Both the position numbers and the translations under genes were made by a program. Source: Solanum dulcamara (taxonomy: Eukaryota > Streptophyta > Magnoliopsida > Solanales > Solanaceae). Taken from it: DNA of 64,000 nt. The notes beneath the pieces are model-generated. The model was given only the letters and a program-made list of their open reading frames with translations. It was not told the DNA's origin and ran no database searches. Below are positions 32,740 to 45,602 of this stretch, in pieces. Location of the stretch: the NCBI RefSeq assembly GCF_947179165.1, contig NC_077244.1:9364449-9428448 (forward strand), in the 5' to 3' direction. Positions within the stretch are counted from its first letter, which is position 1; the number at the start of each line of letters is the position of its first letter.

Positions 32740-32996
32740 TTGGAGTTAAGGATAGCTTATCCTATGAAGAGGTTCCGGTCTAAATTCTTGATCGCCAAAT
32801 TTGCAAATTGAGGAACAAAGAGATTGCCTCAGTCAAAGTCCTGTGGAGGAATCAGTTTGTTGAGGAAGCCACGTGGGAAGTGGAGGAAGATATGAAATTT
32901 AAATATCCCCATCTATTCGTACCTACCAATGAGAACGTTGAAAGTAATGCCTATTCCCTTGAATTAAATTCGTTCATGCATTTTGAGTTTGGATAG
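32740..32996 (+). pseudogene. Family-A chromodomain
   Basis: After a frameshift near 32700, the C-terminal tail reads RNKEIASVKVLWRNQFVEEA then TWEVEEDMKFKYPHLFVPTN, ending in FEFG and a stop at 32996. The hydrophobic and aromatic spacing (V-K-V-L-W...A-T-W-E...Y-P) is that of the chromodomain in Del/Tekay-type elements. The same tail occurs at 7243-7512 and 61677-61865. Confidence 0.85.
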
Positions 32997-33100
32997 AAAA
33001 GTTTATTTGAGAAATTGATTGGTCGATTGACTGAATTATGATTGGATTTGTGTCCCAATTCCATTCTTGGTTTACTCGTTATTCGAGGACAAATGATCCC

Positions 33101-33113
33101 AAGGGGGAGATAT
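33101..33113 (+). other. Polypurine tract of the full-length family-A element
   Basis: AAGGGGGAGA ends three bases before the 3' LTR at 33114. It is the plus-strand primer site; the same tract is seen inverted at 61560-61575 next to the minus-strand LTR. Confidence 0.9.
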
Positions 33114-35546
33114 CGTAACACCCCCTAAAATATTTCCTTAAGATTCGGACCTTTCTCATATTCACGTAGTGTCAAACTCTATTATTGTGAAGTATATGCA
33201 TGAGTTAAGATGAGTCTCTGAATAATTAAAGAGTGTTGGAGGTGATGTGGGGTCACAAAGGACCCCTAGGACCAAGCTAAGTCCAAAAGATTCATCGTGG
33301 CTAAGTTTTAGAATGAGTTCGTATAAGGGGTCGACTTCTAACGACCCTATCTTTTGAAAGGAGACAATTTGGGTAGCCCATGACTTATCAAATTAAAGGT
33401 CATTGAATCTTCTTTCCAACGCCACCAAGAATGTAATTTTTAGAGTTCGGAGTCAAAAGATATGACGATACTAAGACGAACTAGCACGGCAGGAATTTCA
33501 GGCCTGGGTTGCAACTGCTGGAAATCTGGGCTTGGCGCCGCAGTGGCATGACGCGCCACTATCACACTAGGAACAAGCCTCAGTAGTTTGTCCCTTGGCG
33601 CAGCGCGCCACTACGAGGTGTGCAGGGTTTTCAAGCCTATTTTCCCAGAACCCAAAAAAACTTGGGTTTGGCGCTATAAGGGAGTGACACGCCACTATCG
33701 CGCCAGGAACAAGCCTCAGTAGTTTGGTCCTTGGCGCGATGCGCCACTAAAGGATGTGCAGGTTTTTAGCCTATTCGACTTGGCGCCGCAGTGGCGCAAT
33801 GCGCCACTATCGCGCCAAGAGTGTTTTTGGCCTATTTTCCAGATTTTGGAGAGAGGGAAGTTTGGGAATTTTCCCAAATTATATATACACAAGCCTTGAA
33901 TGTTTTTGGACCATATTTTCAGCCTTTCTCTCTCTCTAAAAGCCCTAGAAAATTTCCTTCTCTTCTTCTTCTTCTCCAAATCCTTCTCCAACAAGAAGTA
34001 CCTTCAAGAGCTTCAAGAAATTCAAGTTCCCATTGAAGACCCAACATCAAGGTTTTCTTCAAGTCTTCTCTAAGGTATGTAAGGGTACTCAAAACATGGG
34101 TTAAGTCCACCCATGTGCCCTATGCTTTCTTTGAGGTTAAAGGTTCATAAAAATTGAGTTCTTGGTAGATTTATGTTCAAATGAGTCTTGTCACTTATTT
34201 AATTAATGTATATTATGTTGATGTGGTTGAGCTAAGAAATTCCAAAAATCTTCTTATTAGCATGAGTCGATGGAGATAGGTTGTTAAACATGCTTTATTG
34301 ATTTTCTTCACTATGTGGATTATGACAAGAATGCTAATTTTCTTAAATATGTTGTTTACCTTGAATTGTTGATTTAAAACCTTGGAGTTATGATGAGTCC
34401 CAAAAGATTTGTTAAATGAATAGAGGAATGATTGGATAGACTTGTATGTTGTTATAAATGCATATTTAATCTACTCTTGAAAAATATGATTGGAATTGAT
34501 CGGATTGTATAATTGGGAGAGGTTTGATTGTAATACAGTTGATGAGTTGACATGGTTGTAATGAGACTTGTCAATATGATTTAATTGAGTTGATTAGATG
34601 GAGTTATATGAGCATTGAGTCTTGGGAGGAGTATCGAGCACCGAATTGGGCAAGAGTACAGTCCATACTCGAACCCAATAACTACGTCGCCAAACGTAGG
34701 AGGGGATTGAACCGTTAAAGTCGGATACTTCCTCAAAATTATTGTCCTGACATTATAGGACATGGTTGGATTGGATCCATGATTGGTTTATTTGTTCATA
34801 CCCTGTCAAAGTATGAACGGACGCTGCAACAACGTCAGTTTGTTGTACTTTCACTGGCTCATAAGTGATGGTTGTCGGATAAGAGAAACTCCCAGATAGG
34901 TCTTGGTAGTACTCCGAGTCGGATTGAGTTGATTTGTATATGATTTGGTCCCGTCTAAACTATGTTCTTGCCTAGACTAAGGGCGTTTGTTGATTTGTAT
35001 TTCTTTCTGAGTTGAGATTCCCGATTTGATTTGGTTCCTTCTGATGTTATTTCATTTGGCCATTTTACATACTCGTACATTCCATATACTAACACCATTT
35101 GGCTTGCATCATTTTATGATGCAGAGACATGTACTAGAGATCATCAGCTGGCGCACCGTTGAAGATCCACACACTCTCAGTTAGTTGGTGAGTCCCCCTA
35201 GTTTCCGGAGGATGTTGAGTTTCTTGTATAGTTTTGTGTTATTTCCTTTATTTTGGTTGTTGGTAGCCATGGTCTTTTCATTGGCACCTCCTAGATTGTT
35301 GATAGAGGCTTCATAGACCGGAGTGAAGAAATATTGGATTGTTCTTTTGAGTAGTTCTTCTATAACGGTTGATTTGATAGTTATTTGGCCTTTGGCCCTA
35401 AATTATGAATAGTACTTCATTGAATGAGTCTTCCACTGAGAGAATGTGTTTGAATGAATGTGTGACTGGACTAGGTGGTTCACTTGGAATCTAGAAATGG
35501 CTTTCGAGTGCTGGCCACACCTAGGGTACCCTCCCGGGGCGTGACA
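33114..35546 (+). repeat. 3' LTR of the full-length family-A element
   Basis: Starts CGTAACACCCCC (TG mutated to CG) and ends GGGGCGTGACA at 35546, followed by the TTTAA duplication. It carries the same TATA (33879-33890), GC-rich units (33537-33820) and inverted repeat (35068-35093) as the 5' copy. Confidence 0.95.
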
Positions 35547-35636
35547 TTTAAAGACATATAAAAGTCTTCCAAAGTTAGTCAAATATCTGAAACTTAACAA
35601 AAACATTCCAAACCTAAAGGAGTAATGGTAGCTAAG

Positions 35637-37328
35637 GAGTGAGGGATATGTATTCTTCATCCTCTAATGAGTCATTACCAGAAGTGGATGCTCTTGAAGA
35701 ACGGGATAGCCTACGAGCGAGTTTGTACACTTGTTCTTTGATTTTCTCGATGGTTTTATTCGTACTTTTTTGTTCAGCAATTCTTCTTGCCTCAGTCACT
35801 GCCAAAGCACATTTAAGTTCTGAGATTTGCCTCAATATCTCAGCTATCTAACCACCGCTAATCCCCTCAATTTGGCATGACAACTCAATACCTTATAGAC
35901 CTCATTAGAGTCATCGAACGTCATTTTGAGAGCCCATCCCATAGATCATGTCCTTATGCATCCCTCCTACCACTTTTTAGTCCAAATTCTAGTGGACGCT
36001 TCTGGCTAAGCTCGACCGAATCTCCTATATCATCAATGTACCACTAGTACGTATCCTGCATTTAAAAATAAAAGTTATCATTAAAGAGTATGTATATATA
36101 CACACTCATACTATTTATTTAACTTACATAACATTGCGCGGACCATTCCTCCACTCACTCATCTGGATCTGATGCATTAATCTTTTTCTTGACATGAGTC
36201 ATCTTGAATACCTCCCTACGAAGGAGAGGATGCCTCAATTCTTTTTACTATAAATAAGAATACAATTTTAGATGATATTAATCAAATAATATATAAAGAA
36301 TTAGCTTTTTTGGCTTGTTCGAACGTAGCCTTGAATTCTTTGGTATCCCAATACCGACACAACTCCTCAAAAATATGTGGTAACATCCAAATCGGAGGTG
36401 TCATAGAATCTCAGGCCTTCTTAAGCCAACTAGATAGTCTAGCGCTTGCGTTTCTCTCAATTGTGGTTGAAATGACCATATTGTACTTTGGGTACCAAGT
36501 AGATGAAGTCTGACAAAAAAGAGTTAGTAGTGTTAGATAATTAATAAAGTGTACTAATAATAGATAAGCTTAACTACAAAATATATAAGCAAACATATAT
36601 ACATATTTACATACCTTAAATTCATTAAACATGGCTTACCATATATTATTTGGAATCTCACGCCAAGAGTAATAGGGATCTGTATAGAGCCTCCTAACAC
36701 TCTATTGTATACCCCTAGCAGCTTGTGTAGAAATAATTAAAATAAAGAAACTTTTGATGATCCATCAGGGTTAATCATGACCCAAGTCCGTCCTTCATCC
36801 TAGGTGCTAGCTCAAGCCGCTCATCGGGTGTAGCAACTGGAGGAGGTAGAGGTGAAGGTGATACACTAGGAGGCACTTAATGCTAAGTTAATGGAGGGGT
36901 AGCAGCCAGGGCATCTTACTCAGTACTTGTGTCTCGAAATCAAATGGCAGATAGGTGAGGATATGCCATATATGTGGGATATGGAGATGACATCACTGAG
37001 GATATCATATTGGCCAATAACGGCCATGGTTGCCGATAAGCCTCTATAGGTAGGACAGTGTAGCGAAGTGGTGTCAAGGACTGCGGAGAAGAAGAAGCAC
37101 CAGCTGGTCTTTGATAATAAGGGTGATAATCTAAGGGATTTGTTTTCCCAAATGGAACAACATATATATATATATATCAGTACTGCGCCACCTTATATGC
37201 TCTGATGCAGATGAAACAACGCATGGTATATCCCCAGCCTTTATAGGCCTCCTAGAATTCTTTTTCTTACTCAAACCAGGCTGGGTCACCCCAAGATGAT
37301 CCTAAGATCTATCACCATCACTAGACAT
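35637..37328 (-). pseudogene. CACTA second ORF (plant transposase, Ptta/En-Spm type), exons with stops
   Basis: Minus strand. A putative start ATG at 37326-37328 opens a Ser/Pro-rich region with stops. About 36640-36790 reads INPDGSSKV..., later WREIPNNIW and MFNEFK followed by a GTATGT donor. The next exon (about 36510-36301) follows a TTTTTTGTCAG acceptor and reads WYPKYNMVISTTIERNASAR and PPIWMLPHIFEELCRYWDTK. Another exon near 36235-36130 reads REVFKMTHVKKKINASDPDE then a GTAAGT donor. The last (36060-35637) ends in a coiled-coil-like tail ISELKCALAVTEARRIAEQK and a Ser-rich end. This is the TNPA-position gene, proposed to bind element ends. Frameshifts and stops are present. Confidence 0.7.
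37164..37182. repeat. Short AT dinucleotide run
   Basis: ATATATATATATATATAT-type microsatellite inside the second CACTA ORF. It adds or removes reading frame and may be polymorphic. Confidence 0.8.
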
Positions 37329-37689
37329 CTGTATGCAAATTATATTACAATATATAAGAATGATTAAATAATTTTTTTATTAGAAAAATAAATTAACTTA
37401 CATATTACATATAATCTATCATTTTACCACTCTTCCTCCTTGGTTATTTCATTTTCATCATTCTCCCATTCTCCCTCCTGAGTTGTTTTATTTTCATCGT
37501 CCAATTCTTCCTTCTCGAATGATTCATTTTCATCATCGCATTCTTCATTCTCATTTATTTCTTCCTCAATATTTGTCATTATCTCATTATTAGAAACTTC
37601 TTATAATATTTGTTAAGGATGTTGTAGTGTGGTTTCCAATTCAACATCAACTTGTTGTTGAACAAGTGCGACATCAGTTTGGTATGCCA

Positions 37690-38340
37690 CATCTAACATA
37701 TTTTAAATTTTAATTCTTTCCACATGCTTTGTCTTTATTACAATCTACCAATCCGCCTCATCTCCACGTAATGGATATGGAGCGTAATAGACTTGCTTAA
37801 AATTTTATGCAATGATAAAAGGATCACAAATTATGTATTGTCTGGTGTCCTTAACTTTAATTATATTATGTTGTTGGTCCATCCTTGTTCCTCTATGTGC
37901 TGGGTCAAACCACTTACACTGAAACAATATGATCTTTTTTTTGGCCAGCATAAATACCTTACCTCAGTAATCTCATGAATAACACCAAAAATTCAATAGT
38001 TAGGGTAGTACCATCAACATCACCTTGCATATAGACACCACTATTATAAGTTTTCTTAAACCTAGAAACTTGTTCAGTTTGAAACTTAAAATGATTCCCA
38101 TAATACTTATTCACTGTTTGAATTTGAATTATGGTTCAAGTGTAATTTCTCTTACTAATTGCCAATGTCCGACATTTGAATATTTTTCGTAAACCTGCAT
38201 ATGGTTATTCAATTTTTTACAATTTAGTGTAAATTAAATACATTATTAGACTTATTAATTCAATGTAAGCTTGCACACTTACATATTATTTAAGTCATTT
38301 GGAAAACCTCATACATATGTACATTTAGATTTTTCTTTAG
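37690..38340 (-). pseudogene. CACTA TNP2 transposase, C-terminal part (DUF4216 region)
   Basis: Minus strand. After a possible acceptor at about 38195 (TATGCAG) it reads VYEKYSNVGHWQLV, then after a frameshift YYGNHFKFQTEQVSRFKKTY and NSGVYMQGD, then ILFQCKWFDPAHRGT, DTRQYIICDPFII, and FKQVYYAPYPLRGDEADW (to about 37750). These are the landmarks of the DUF4216 domain that follows TNP2 and DUF4218 in plant CACTA transposases. Stops and at least one frameshift are present. The family-C LTR adjoins on the right, and the rest of the gene resumes at 50821. Confidence 0.8.
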
Positions 38341-38347
38341 TTAATTT

Positions 38348-40465
38348 TGACACCCCAATCTAGACCCTAGAGTGACACGATGACCGAAATGCGAAAAAAT
38401 CCCGACCAAGCCATTTTAGCATACATTGCATTCAAAAGTTCAATAAAGCATAATGAAATCAAGAGAAAGAATAGTCTCAATCATATAAGTCTACATATGA
38501 ATGAAGAAAACTCAAGTCATATGTCCAAACGGATTACATCCACTCTATGTCTTAACACACCTCTGCATACTAGATGGGGTCTTAGGAAAAGATCCTAGAT
38601 CACCCTAATATATAAGGAGTCAATAGTAATTACATGAAAGAAAGTCCCTTCCTCGATAGAGAAGGGCTCACCAAACAACTTGGAAACAATAGCAAGCTCT
38701 AGCCTGAATAGGATGCATCGTCTGATCGTCCATACCTACATTATGATATAAAGTAAGTAAATATACATTAGTACATAAAAATTACTAAGTATGTGAGATA
38801 TGCATGAATAGTGAGAATACAGACATAATCAATATGAAGATATAATGCATGAACAATGTAATGAGCATGAATCAATACTTCAAAAGCATTTGAAATCATG
38901 TTGAAAACATGTGATCAATACATCATAAATGACATTAAGAACAATATAGACGATGTGAGCTATAACATGAAATTTGATGTAAGTTCCACATTAAGAAGAC
39001 AGAAGACACTTGCCAAGGTAGACTCCGTGAGAACATTATAAGTTATATAAGGATTCACTAACTAATCCATAAAGGCAACCTAAGGGGGCAACATAGTTTG
39101 GGACATTAGATGCTACTAGGATTTCCTTGGATAACAACTTTTGGTTAGTGGAATGAACTCCACCTAAAATTCCTCTCGATGCTTAATCAATATCCCAATG
39201 GAATTAATTTACACATCATCAATAACATCATCATGAAACTAACCATAAGACTAGCTCATTAATATAGTAATTCATAAGAACTCTTAAGTCGGTGAGAATT
39301 GTCCTTATCACCTCTTTAACATGATTGTGTGAGAATTTTCCTTATCACACCATAATAAAGCTTAGCTTGACATAATTGAAATCATAGCTTAGCATTATTT
39401 ATAATCTTCATAAATCATTTATTAAGCTATTCATTGAAACCCTTGAAATTCATGATCATAGTTTACTGAAATCATAGTCAAAATTGACTTCATGCATGGG
39501 TACTTGTAAAACATATCAAAATCATACAATTGAGATTGAAGTATTAATAATAAAGTTAGAGGAATCAACTAAAATCATAATCAAGGCAACCCAATGCAAT
39601 TTTACAAAATCCTAAAATTTATAGACTTGAAATTAAAATTGAATTTGAAAGAAAACCTTTGGGCGAATCCATGGATGAACCCACATACCTTGGTAAACAA
39701 TTCCCTAAGCAAGCTTGGAAATGGAGACTTGAAGAATACCTTGAAACCCTAGCTTTCTTCTTCTTGAACTTAAGAGAATATGAGGAGACGAATTTGAGAG
39801 TTTGCGAGAATGAGTCAAAAATAGGGGAAATTTGAAGAATGGGGTAATTATAGGCTCTGAATCTTCCCCCAAAAGTGTCTAGATTTATTAAACATAAAAT
39901 GGGAAAGGAAAAAAATAACCTTCAATAAACTGGCCTGAGGAATCTACGGATTGTCAAACACATTACGGGTCATAGACCCAAGTCATCAACCTCACTTGCG
40001 AAATCCAGTAGCCATTTGAAATTGATATTGGCTAGTATGACTCCACCTTACAAGTCATCAAAGTTCCTATGGGTAGTAGGAATGACTTGTAAGTTACCCC
40101 CAATAGATAGAAATTTTCCAAATATCAGGACCCCTTTCTATGAGTCCATATACGACTCGTTATACACTTTATAACTCGTCCTGTCGAGTCATAAAAAAGG
40201 TTTTGAGGCTTGTTATTTTTCAGAAGTTAGAAATTGCCCCTATGGCTCATTTCTATGAGTCGTCATCACCTCTATGAGTCATACATTGACTCATAGACTC
40301 ACTTTCTTACTTGGTCAAATTTCCCAACCTCAGTATCAGTCCTACGAGTCACTCCTATGACTCGTAGGAGTGTCTATGCCTCGTAAGTTAACTCATAAAC
40401 TCTGAGATAATCCACTTTCTTGAAATTTTCTTATGTTTTGACTTTTCAACTTCTAAGGTCTTACA
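38348..40465 (-). repeat. 3' LTR of the family-C element
   Basis: Plus-strand text TGACACCCCAATCTAG to AAGGTCTTACA. It matches 48684-50820 throughout (for example GATCCCGACCAAGCCAT, CTCTCGATGCTTA, CCTATGACTCGTAGGAGTG). The segment 40080-40400 is packed with short CTACGAGTC/GACTCGTAG repeats in both orientations. Confidence 0.9.
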
Positions 40466-40699
40466 ATATTTCTCTTTGGGATCATTCGTCCTCGAATGAG
40501 ATCCACCTAGCATAGAAAAGAAATCGAAAGAGGACTAGAAACCCAACATGAAGGTAATGACATCTCAAAAATGCATAAACTATGAGATTGTTAAACTCAA
40601 CATAAAGCATGACTTTAAAATCAACTTCATGAACATGTATGCATATGAATGATATATGAAAGCTGAAATGTAGGATTTTCATAGACTTAGATCATGATA

Positions 40700-41460
40700 A
40701 AACTAAATACCTTTATTAGAGATAGAAGGAAATGGATAAGTATAACATTTCATCATGTCGGCCTAGGCCTCCCACGTAGCACCTTCAACTTCTTGGTTCC
40801 TCCATAGAACTTTAACGGATGTTACTTCCTTATTCCTCAACTTTCTCACTTGTTAAACTAAAATCTCAGCCGGGACTTCTTCATAGGTCAAACTCTACTT
40901 GATACCCACACTTTCCAAGGGCACAATAGACTTAGGATATCCAATGCATTTATTCAATAATGAGACATGAAACACCGGATGCACCGATGCCAACTTTGAA
41001 GGCAATTCTAACTAATAAGCCACTTTACTAACATGTCACACTATCTCATAGGGGACAACGTATCAGGGACTAAGCTTCCTTTTCATACCAAATTGTATCA
41101 CACCCTTCATAGGTGAAAGTTTCAAAAAGACCCAATCATGAACTTTGAACTCAAGTTCTCTCCTTCTCACATCGGTATAAGACTTTTGCCGATGTTGAGC
41201 GGTCTTCAACCTCTCTCTAATAAGCCTATATTTTTTTGTAGCCCTAAACACTAACTCTAGTCCCAACAAAGCGACCTTTCCAACTGCAAACAACCCAATT
41301 GGAGACCTACACTTTCTCCATACAAGTCTTCAAAAGAAGCCATTTAAATACTAGAGTGGAAGCTATTGTTGTAGGAAAATTCAATCAACAATAGATGCTC
41401 ATTCTAATTTCCTTTGAAATTAATTACACATGCCCTCAACATATCTTCCAAAGTTTGAAT
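40700..41460 (-). pseudogene. Family-C chromodomain and integrase C-terminal half
   Basis: Minus strand. The chromodomain-like tail lies at 40745-40900 in broken frames (V-L-W-R-N and A-T-W pattern). The GPY/F region and preceding helix read RERLKTAQHRQKSYTDVRRR, HDWVFLKLSPMKGVIQFGMK (41063-41293). The distal core (41294-41460) ends at the left target duplication of the solo LTR and resumes in register at 44693. Confidence 0.8.
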
Positions 41461-41465
41461 TGTAC

Positions 41466-44400
41466 TATAACACTCCAGATTTCTTTCGCCAAGACTCGAA
41501 CCGTTCTTCTTGTGCGTGTAGGATCGAACTCGATGACTTATAATTTTATATATGAGTTAGGATCAATTCTTAAATATTTAAAGTGTATTAGATATGTTTT
41601 AGGATCATAAGAGATCTCTAACACCAAGCCGAGTCCAAAGAACTCCAATTAACTAAGTTTTAGGATGAGTTTGTATAAGGGTCAACTTAAAACGACTATA
41701 TCTCTTATAATATAATGAATTGGGTGTCCCATGACCTATCAAATTAAAGGTCTGTCTTCTTTCCAACACCACCAAGAGTGAAATTTTTAGAGTTTGGAGT
41801 CCAAAGTTATGACCATTTTACTATAGACTAGTACTGCAGAAAAATTCAGGCCTAGAGCTGCAGTGGCGCCCAGCGTGATGCGCCACTATTAGGCATGCAG
41901 GTTTTTGGACCCATTTTTCAGATTTTTCTTAAGAAAGGGCATTCCGAACTTTTCCTCACCCATCCCAAATATAATCCTAGCCATTTTGGAATAAAAACAT
42001 CAGTTCTTCATCACACCAAGGAGGGTTTTCTCCTCATTTAGGCATGGAAGACTTGGAGAAAAGAAATTAGAGAAGAAGAAAAGGAGTTAGATTTCAAGCC
42101 ATTCCTTCAAGTCTTGGTTTCCAGTGAGATGATCTTCATTCCAAGTATGTAAGGCTAACCTAAAATATAGATTAAGTTCTTCCATATGCCCCATAGTTGT
42201 GTTGAATGAAAATGGTGAAAGGCTTGAACCTTCTATGAAGATTTTCTTGAAATTTTCCTAAACTCTAGAATATTTTTATATACTAGTAATTGATTGATGA
42301 TTTTCATGACTTAAATTTTTGAATAATTATCTTTCATATTTATTTCACCAAACGTAGTTACATATTGACTACAATGAAATTTTGTATATAAATTCATATG
42401 TATTGGTGGTGTTCTCGAGTTGAGTTTTGTTGGGAGTATGGATTCATGTTTTCATTCACATAAAATCAAGATGAGATTTCATTTTTTGTCATAGTTGTCT
42501 TGAGATTGAGATTGATGTTTTTTGTGTATATGTATTGATTGGAATGGAAAGAATGAATTAGGATAGTTATGAATGTGAATGGCATAAAAAGAAATGAAAC
42601 CTTGGTAGAGCTAGAATAACCTTTTGTCTCTATAAATTGAACATAGAATTAAATAAGGATTTTGGAGCAAGATGTTTGATGATGATGTGAATGATGAGGT
42701 TTGATGATGAGGTAAATGATGTTTATTTAACTAAGGAAAAATAATTGATGAAGAGGTTATGTTGATGATGATGTTTTGATATGAAATGGATTGGAGTCTA
42801 ATGTGACTTCATGATATGTGATTTGCATAATTTGATTTGATTGAAGTCATATGAGTATAAATGATTGTTTGAGAAGGAATTTTAAATAAATAATTTGTGA
42901 ACATTTTTGCATAAACTATTTATACACTATTTTGAGTTTAAAGAATGATTATTTTCATTTTAGATTTAAAAAGAATTTAAGCATGAGTTGAGTTTGAGAA
43001 GTCTCTTAATTATCATTTTGAACATGGGTATTTTGAGTATAAATGAGTTGAGCATTTTTATGTAAGAATATCTATTTTGAGTTTGAGTTGAGGAGTTGAA
43101 ATTATGTATTAAATGCATCTAATATTTTTTGTATTTATTAAGTTGAGATGGTATCACATTTAAAGAGAAAAGTTTGATGATTGAGATGAGTTGATTTGAA
43201 AGAAGGTCCAATGAGGTCAGATTTGATTGAGTTTTGAAAAGAGTCCAATGAGACTAAATGAGTTGATTTAAAATAGTCCAATGAGACTAAATGAGTATTT
43301 TAAGTATTTTACTCACTTGATAGATATGAGCATATTGAGTCTTGGGAGGAGTATTGAGCACCGAATTGGGTAAGAGTATAGTCCATACTGGAATCCCATG
43401 ACCTATGTAGCCAGCGTAGGAAGGGATTGGACTATGAAAGTCAGATGTTTCCCATTTCATTGTCCTAAAATGATAGGACTTGATTGATTGATGGATCCAT
43501 GATTAGTTGATTCGTTCATACACTAGCAAAGTATGAATGGGCGTGGCAACAACGTCGGCTTGTTGTACTATCACTGGCCCATAGGTGATGGTTGTCGGTT
43601 ATAAAAACTCCCAAAATGAGTGGATTGTGCATGATATGATTGGTTTGACTGTGATTGTAGATGATTGAGTCAAATGGTAAACTATTGTTAAATTCTAATT
43701 TGCATATTTATTGAGTTGAGTCGTTTGAATTGATTGTTGAGTTGATTATATATGATTGGATTGGATTAGATGATATATGATTAGATTGGATTAGATGATA
43801 TGTGATTAGATTGGATTATATGATATGTGATTAGATTGGATTAGACGATATGTGATTGGATTGGATTGGATGGTATGTGATTGAATTGTAAATGATTGGA
43901 TTAAATTGGATTGTACATGATTGGATCGGATTGTATATGATTAGATTGGATCGAATTGTATATGATTGGATTAGATCAGATTATATATAATTGAATTGGA
44001 TCGGATGTTATATGATTGGATTGGATTGGATAGTATGTGATTAAATTGAATTGGATTGTATGTGATTGGATTGGATTGCATATGATTGGTCTCTAAGATA
44101 TTTGAACCGGTATTGTTCCATCTTGACACATGTTTCATTCTGCCATATTACATACTCGTACATTCCATGTAGTGATGTCTATTTGGACCTGCATCATTTC
44201 ATGATGCAGAGACAGGTTTAAGAGATTGTCAATAAGAGCACCATTGAGGATCTATTCACACTCAGTTTATTGGTTATTCCTCCCCTATATTCGGAGGACA
44301 CCACTTATGTTATTCTTGCATTGAGTTTAGTCCTTTTCATTCTGATTTGATGTACCCATGAACATGTCATTGACACCAATTAGATAGTAGTGATAGAGGC

Positions 44401-44687
44401 TTCATAGACTAGATAGTGATGGGTCGATTGAGTATTTTATTTCCTTGGATTGTTCTTGTCAAACTATTTAATGATATAGATTGGAGTTTGATTTGTTGGC
44501 CCATGGCCTTTCTTTTTTTTGAGTTAGATTGATGATTTGAGTTGCCCACTAAATTATTTTTGTATTTTAAACCTTTCACTGATTAATTGAATGAACGGAT
44601 GTGTAATTAGACTAGGTAGTTCGCTTAGGGACCAACAATGGTCTTCGAGTGCCGGCCACGTTTAGGGTACCCTCCTGGGGCGTGACA
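41466..44687 (+). mobile_element. Solo A-like LTR inside family-C integrase
   Basis: A single LTR of 3222 bp in plus orientation. It begins TATAACACTCC (TG mutated to TA) and ends GGGGCGTGACA. Perfect 5 bp target duplications TGTAC lie at 41461-41465 and 44688-44692. No internal region or second LTR is present, so the element was lost by LTR-LTR recombination. The host integrase reads on in frame across the two flanks once one TGTAC is removed. Related to family-A LTRs but longer, because of a GATTGG-rich minisatellite at 43735-44090. Confidence 0.95.
43735..44090 (+). repeat. GATTGGATT-type minisatellite in the solo LTR
   Basis: About 350 bp of tandem, imperfect units of roughly 20-30 bp built from TGATTGGATTGGATT plus a GATATGTGATTAG-type spacer. 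Neighbouring units share substitutions (AGATGATATGTGATTAG several times in a row), the mark of slippage or unequal exchange. The full-length family-A LTRs have only a hint of it, so it expanded in this subfamily. Confidence 0.85.
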
Positions 44688-44692
44688 TGTAC

Positions 44693-45602
44693 ACTCGGCT
44701 TGACCATCAGTTTGAGGGTGAATAGCAGTACTTAGCTTCACTTTCATTCCAAGACCATTTTGGAATGACTTCCAAAAATGTGAAGTGAATTGAGTACCTC
44801 AATTTTATATAATAGACAATGGAACTCCATAAAGCTTAACCAATTCATGGATATACAACTTAGCATGGTTTTTGGACCATAAGAAGTCTTAATTGGTAGA
44901 AAATATGCCAACTTAGTCATTCGATCCAAAACAATTCAAATAGAATCATGTTGCTTTCTAGTACGAGGCAAACCCGTTACAAAGTTCATAATCACATCTT
45001 CCCACTTCCAAGTAGGAATCTCAATGTATTGAGCTAAACCCCCCCAGTTTTTGATGCTCAACCTTCACTTGTTTACAATTAGGAAACCTTGCCACATAAT
45101 CCGTTATGTCCTTTTTCATGCCATTCCACCAATACACTTCCCTAAAATTACGATACATCTTGGTGGATCTCAGGTGAATGGAATACCAAGAACTATGGGC
45201 CTCATACAAGATCAATTCCCTTAGACCGTCAACATTAAGTACACACAACCGACCTTGATAACAAAGCACACCATATCCCCCTTGGGAGAAATACTTAATG
45301 GCTTTTTCTATAACCGACTTCTTCAATTCAACCAATACTAGATCATTGTCTTCCATAGCCTTAACCTCCGCCACAGGAAAGGATTTTGAACCATTTTGAA
45401 CACTCACACCACCCTCACTGGAGCCAACCAAACGAACACCCAAACATACCAATCTATGAACATCATGAACCAACTCCTTTTCCATATCTTCAACATGTGC
45501 CACACTATTCATGGACAATCTACTAAGTGCGCCGAAAACCATATTAGCTTTACACGGATGATACAATACACTCATATCATAGTCCTTGAACAATTCAAGC
45601 AA
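44693..45602 (-). pseudogene. Family-C integrase N-terminal half and RNase H end
   Basis: Minus strand. The longest open frame here, 45602-45021 (193 codons), starts in RNase H (DYDMSVLYHPCKANMVFGAL), crosses the spacer, and covers the integrase zinc region: EAHSSWYSIHLRSTKMYRNF and REVYWWNGMKKDIT. The first Cys of the C-x2-C pair is Phe (ARFPNCKQ), so metal binding is impaired. The core follows at 44929-44693 with frame breaks, including a D-R-M-T-K-L-A-Y-F block near 44910. Confidence 0.85.

Larger units (their letters stand above)
25633..35546 (+). mobile_element. Full-length family-A gypsy element (Del/Tekay-like chromovirus)
   Basis: Structurally complete element of 9914 bp: 5' LTR 25633-28067 (2435 bp), primer site at 28072, gag, protease, RT, RNase H, integrase and chromodomain in plus order, polypurine tract 33101-33110, 3' LTR 33114-35546 (2433 bp). 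It is flanked by perfect 5 bp target duplications TTTAA at 25628-25632 and 35547-35551. By eye the first 430 or so bp of the two LTRs differ at roughly one base in eleven, so the insertion is not recent. It interrupts the 3' non-coding part of the CACTA element. All genes carry stops or frameshifts. Confidence 0.95.

Noticed and set aside
25633..35546. Possibility that the full-length family-A element is active
   Set aside because: It has many in-frame stops, several frameshifts, an altered protease turn, and LTRs that differ at roughly one base in eleven over the part compared.
43735..44090. Regularly spaced repeats considered as a CRISPR-like array
   Set aside because: Units are contiguous and imperfect without unique spacers, in a plant LTR: a minisatellite.
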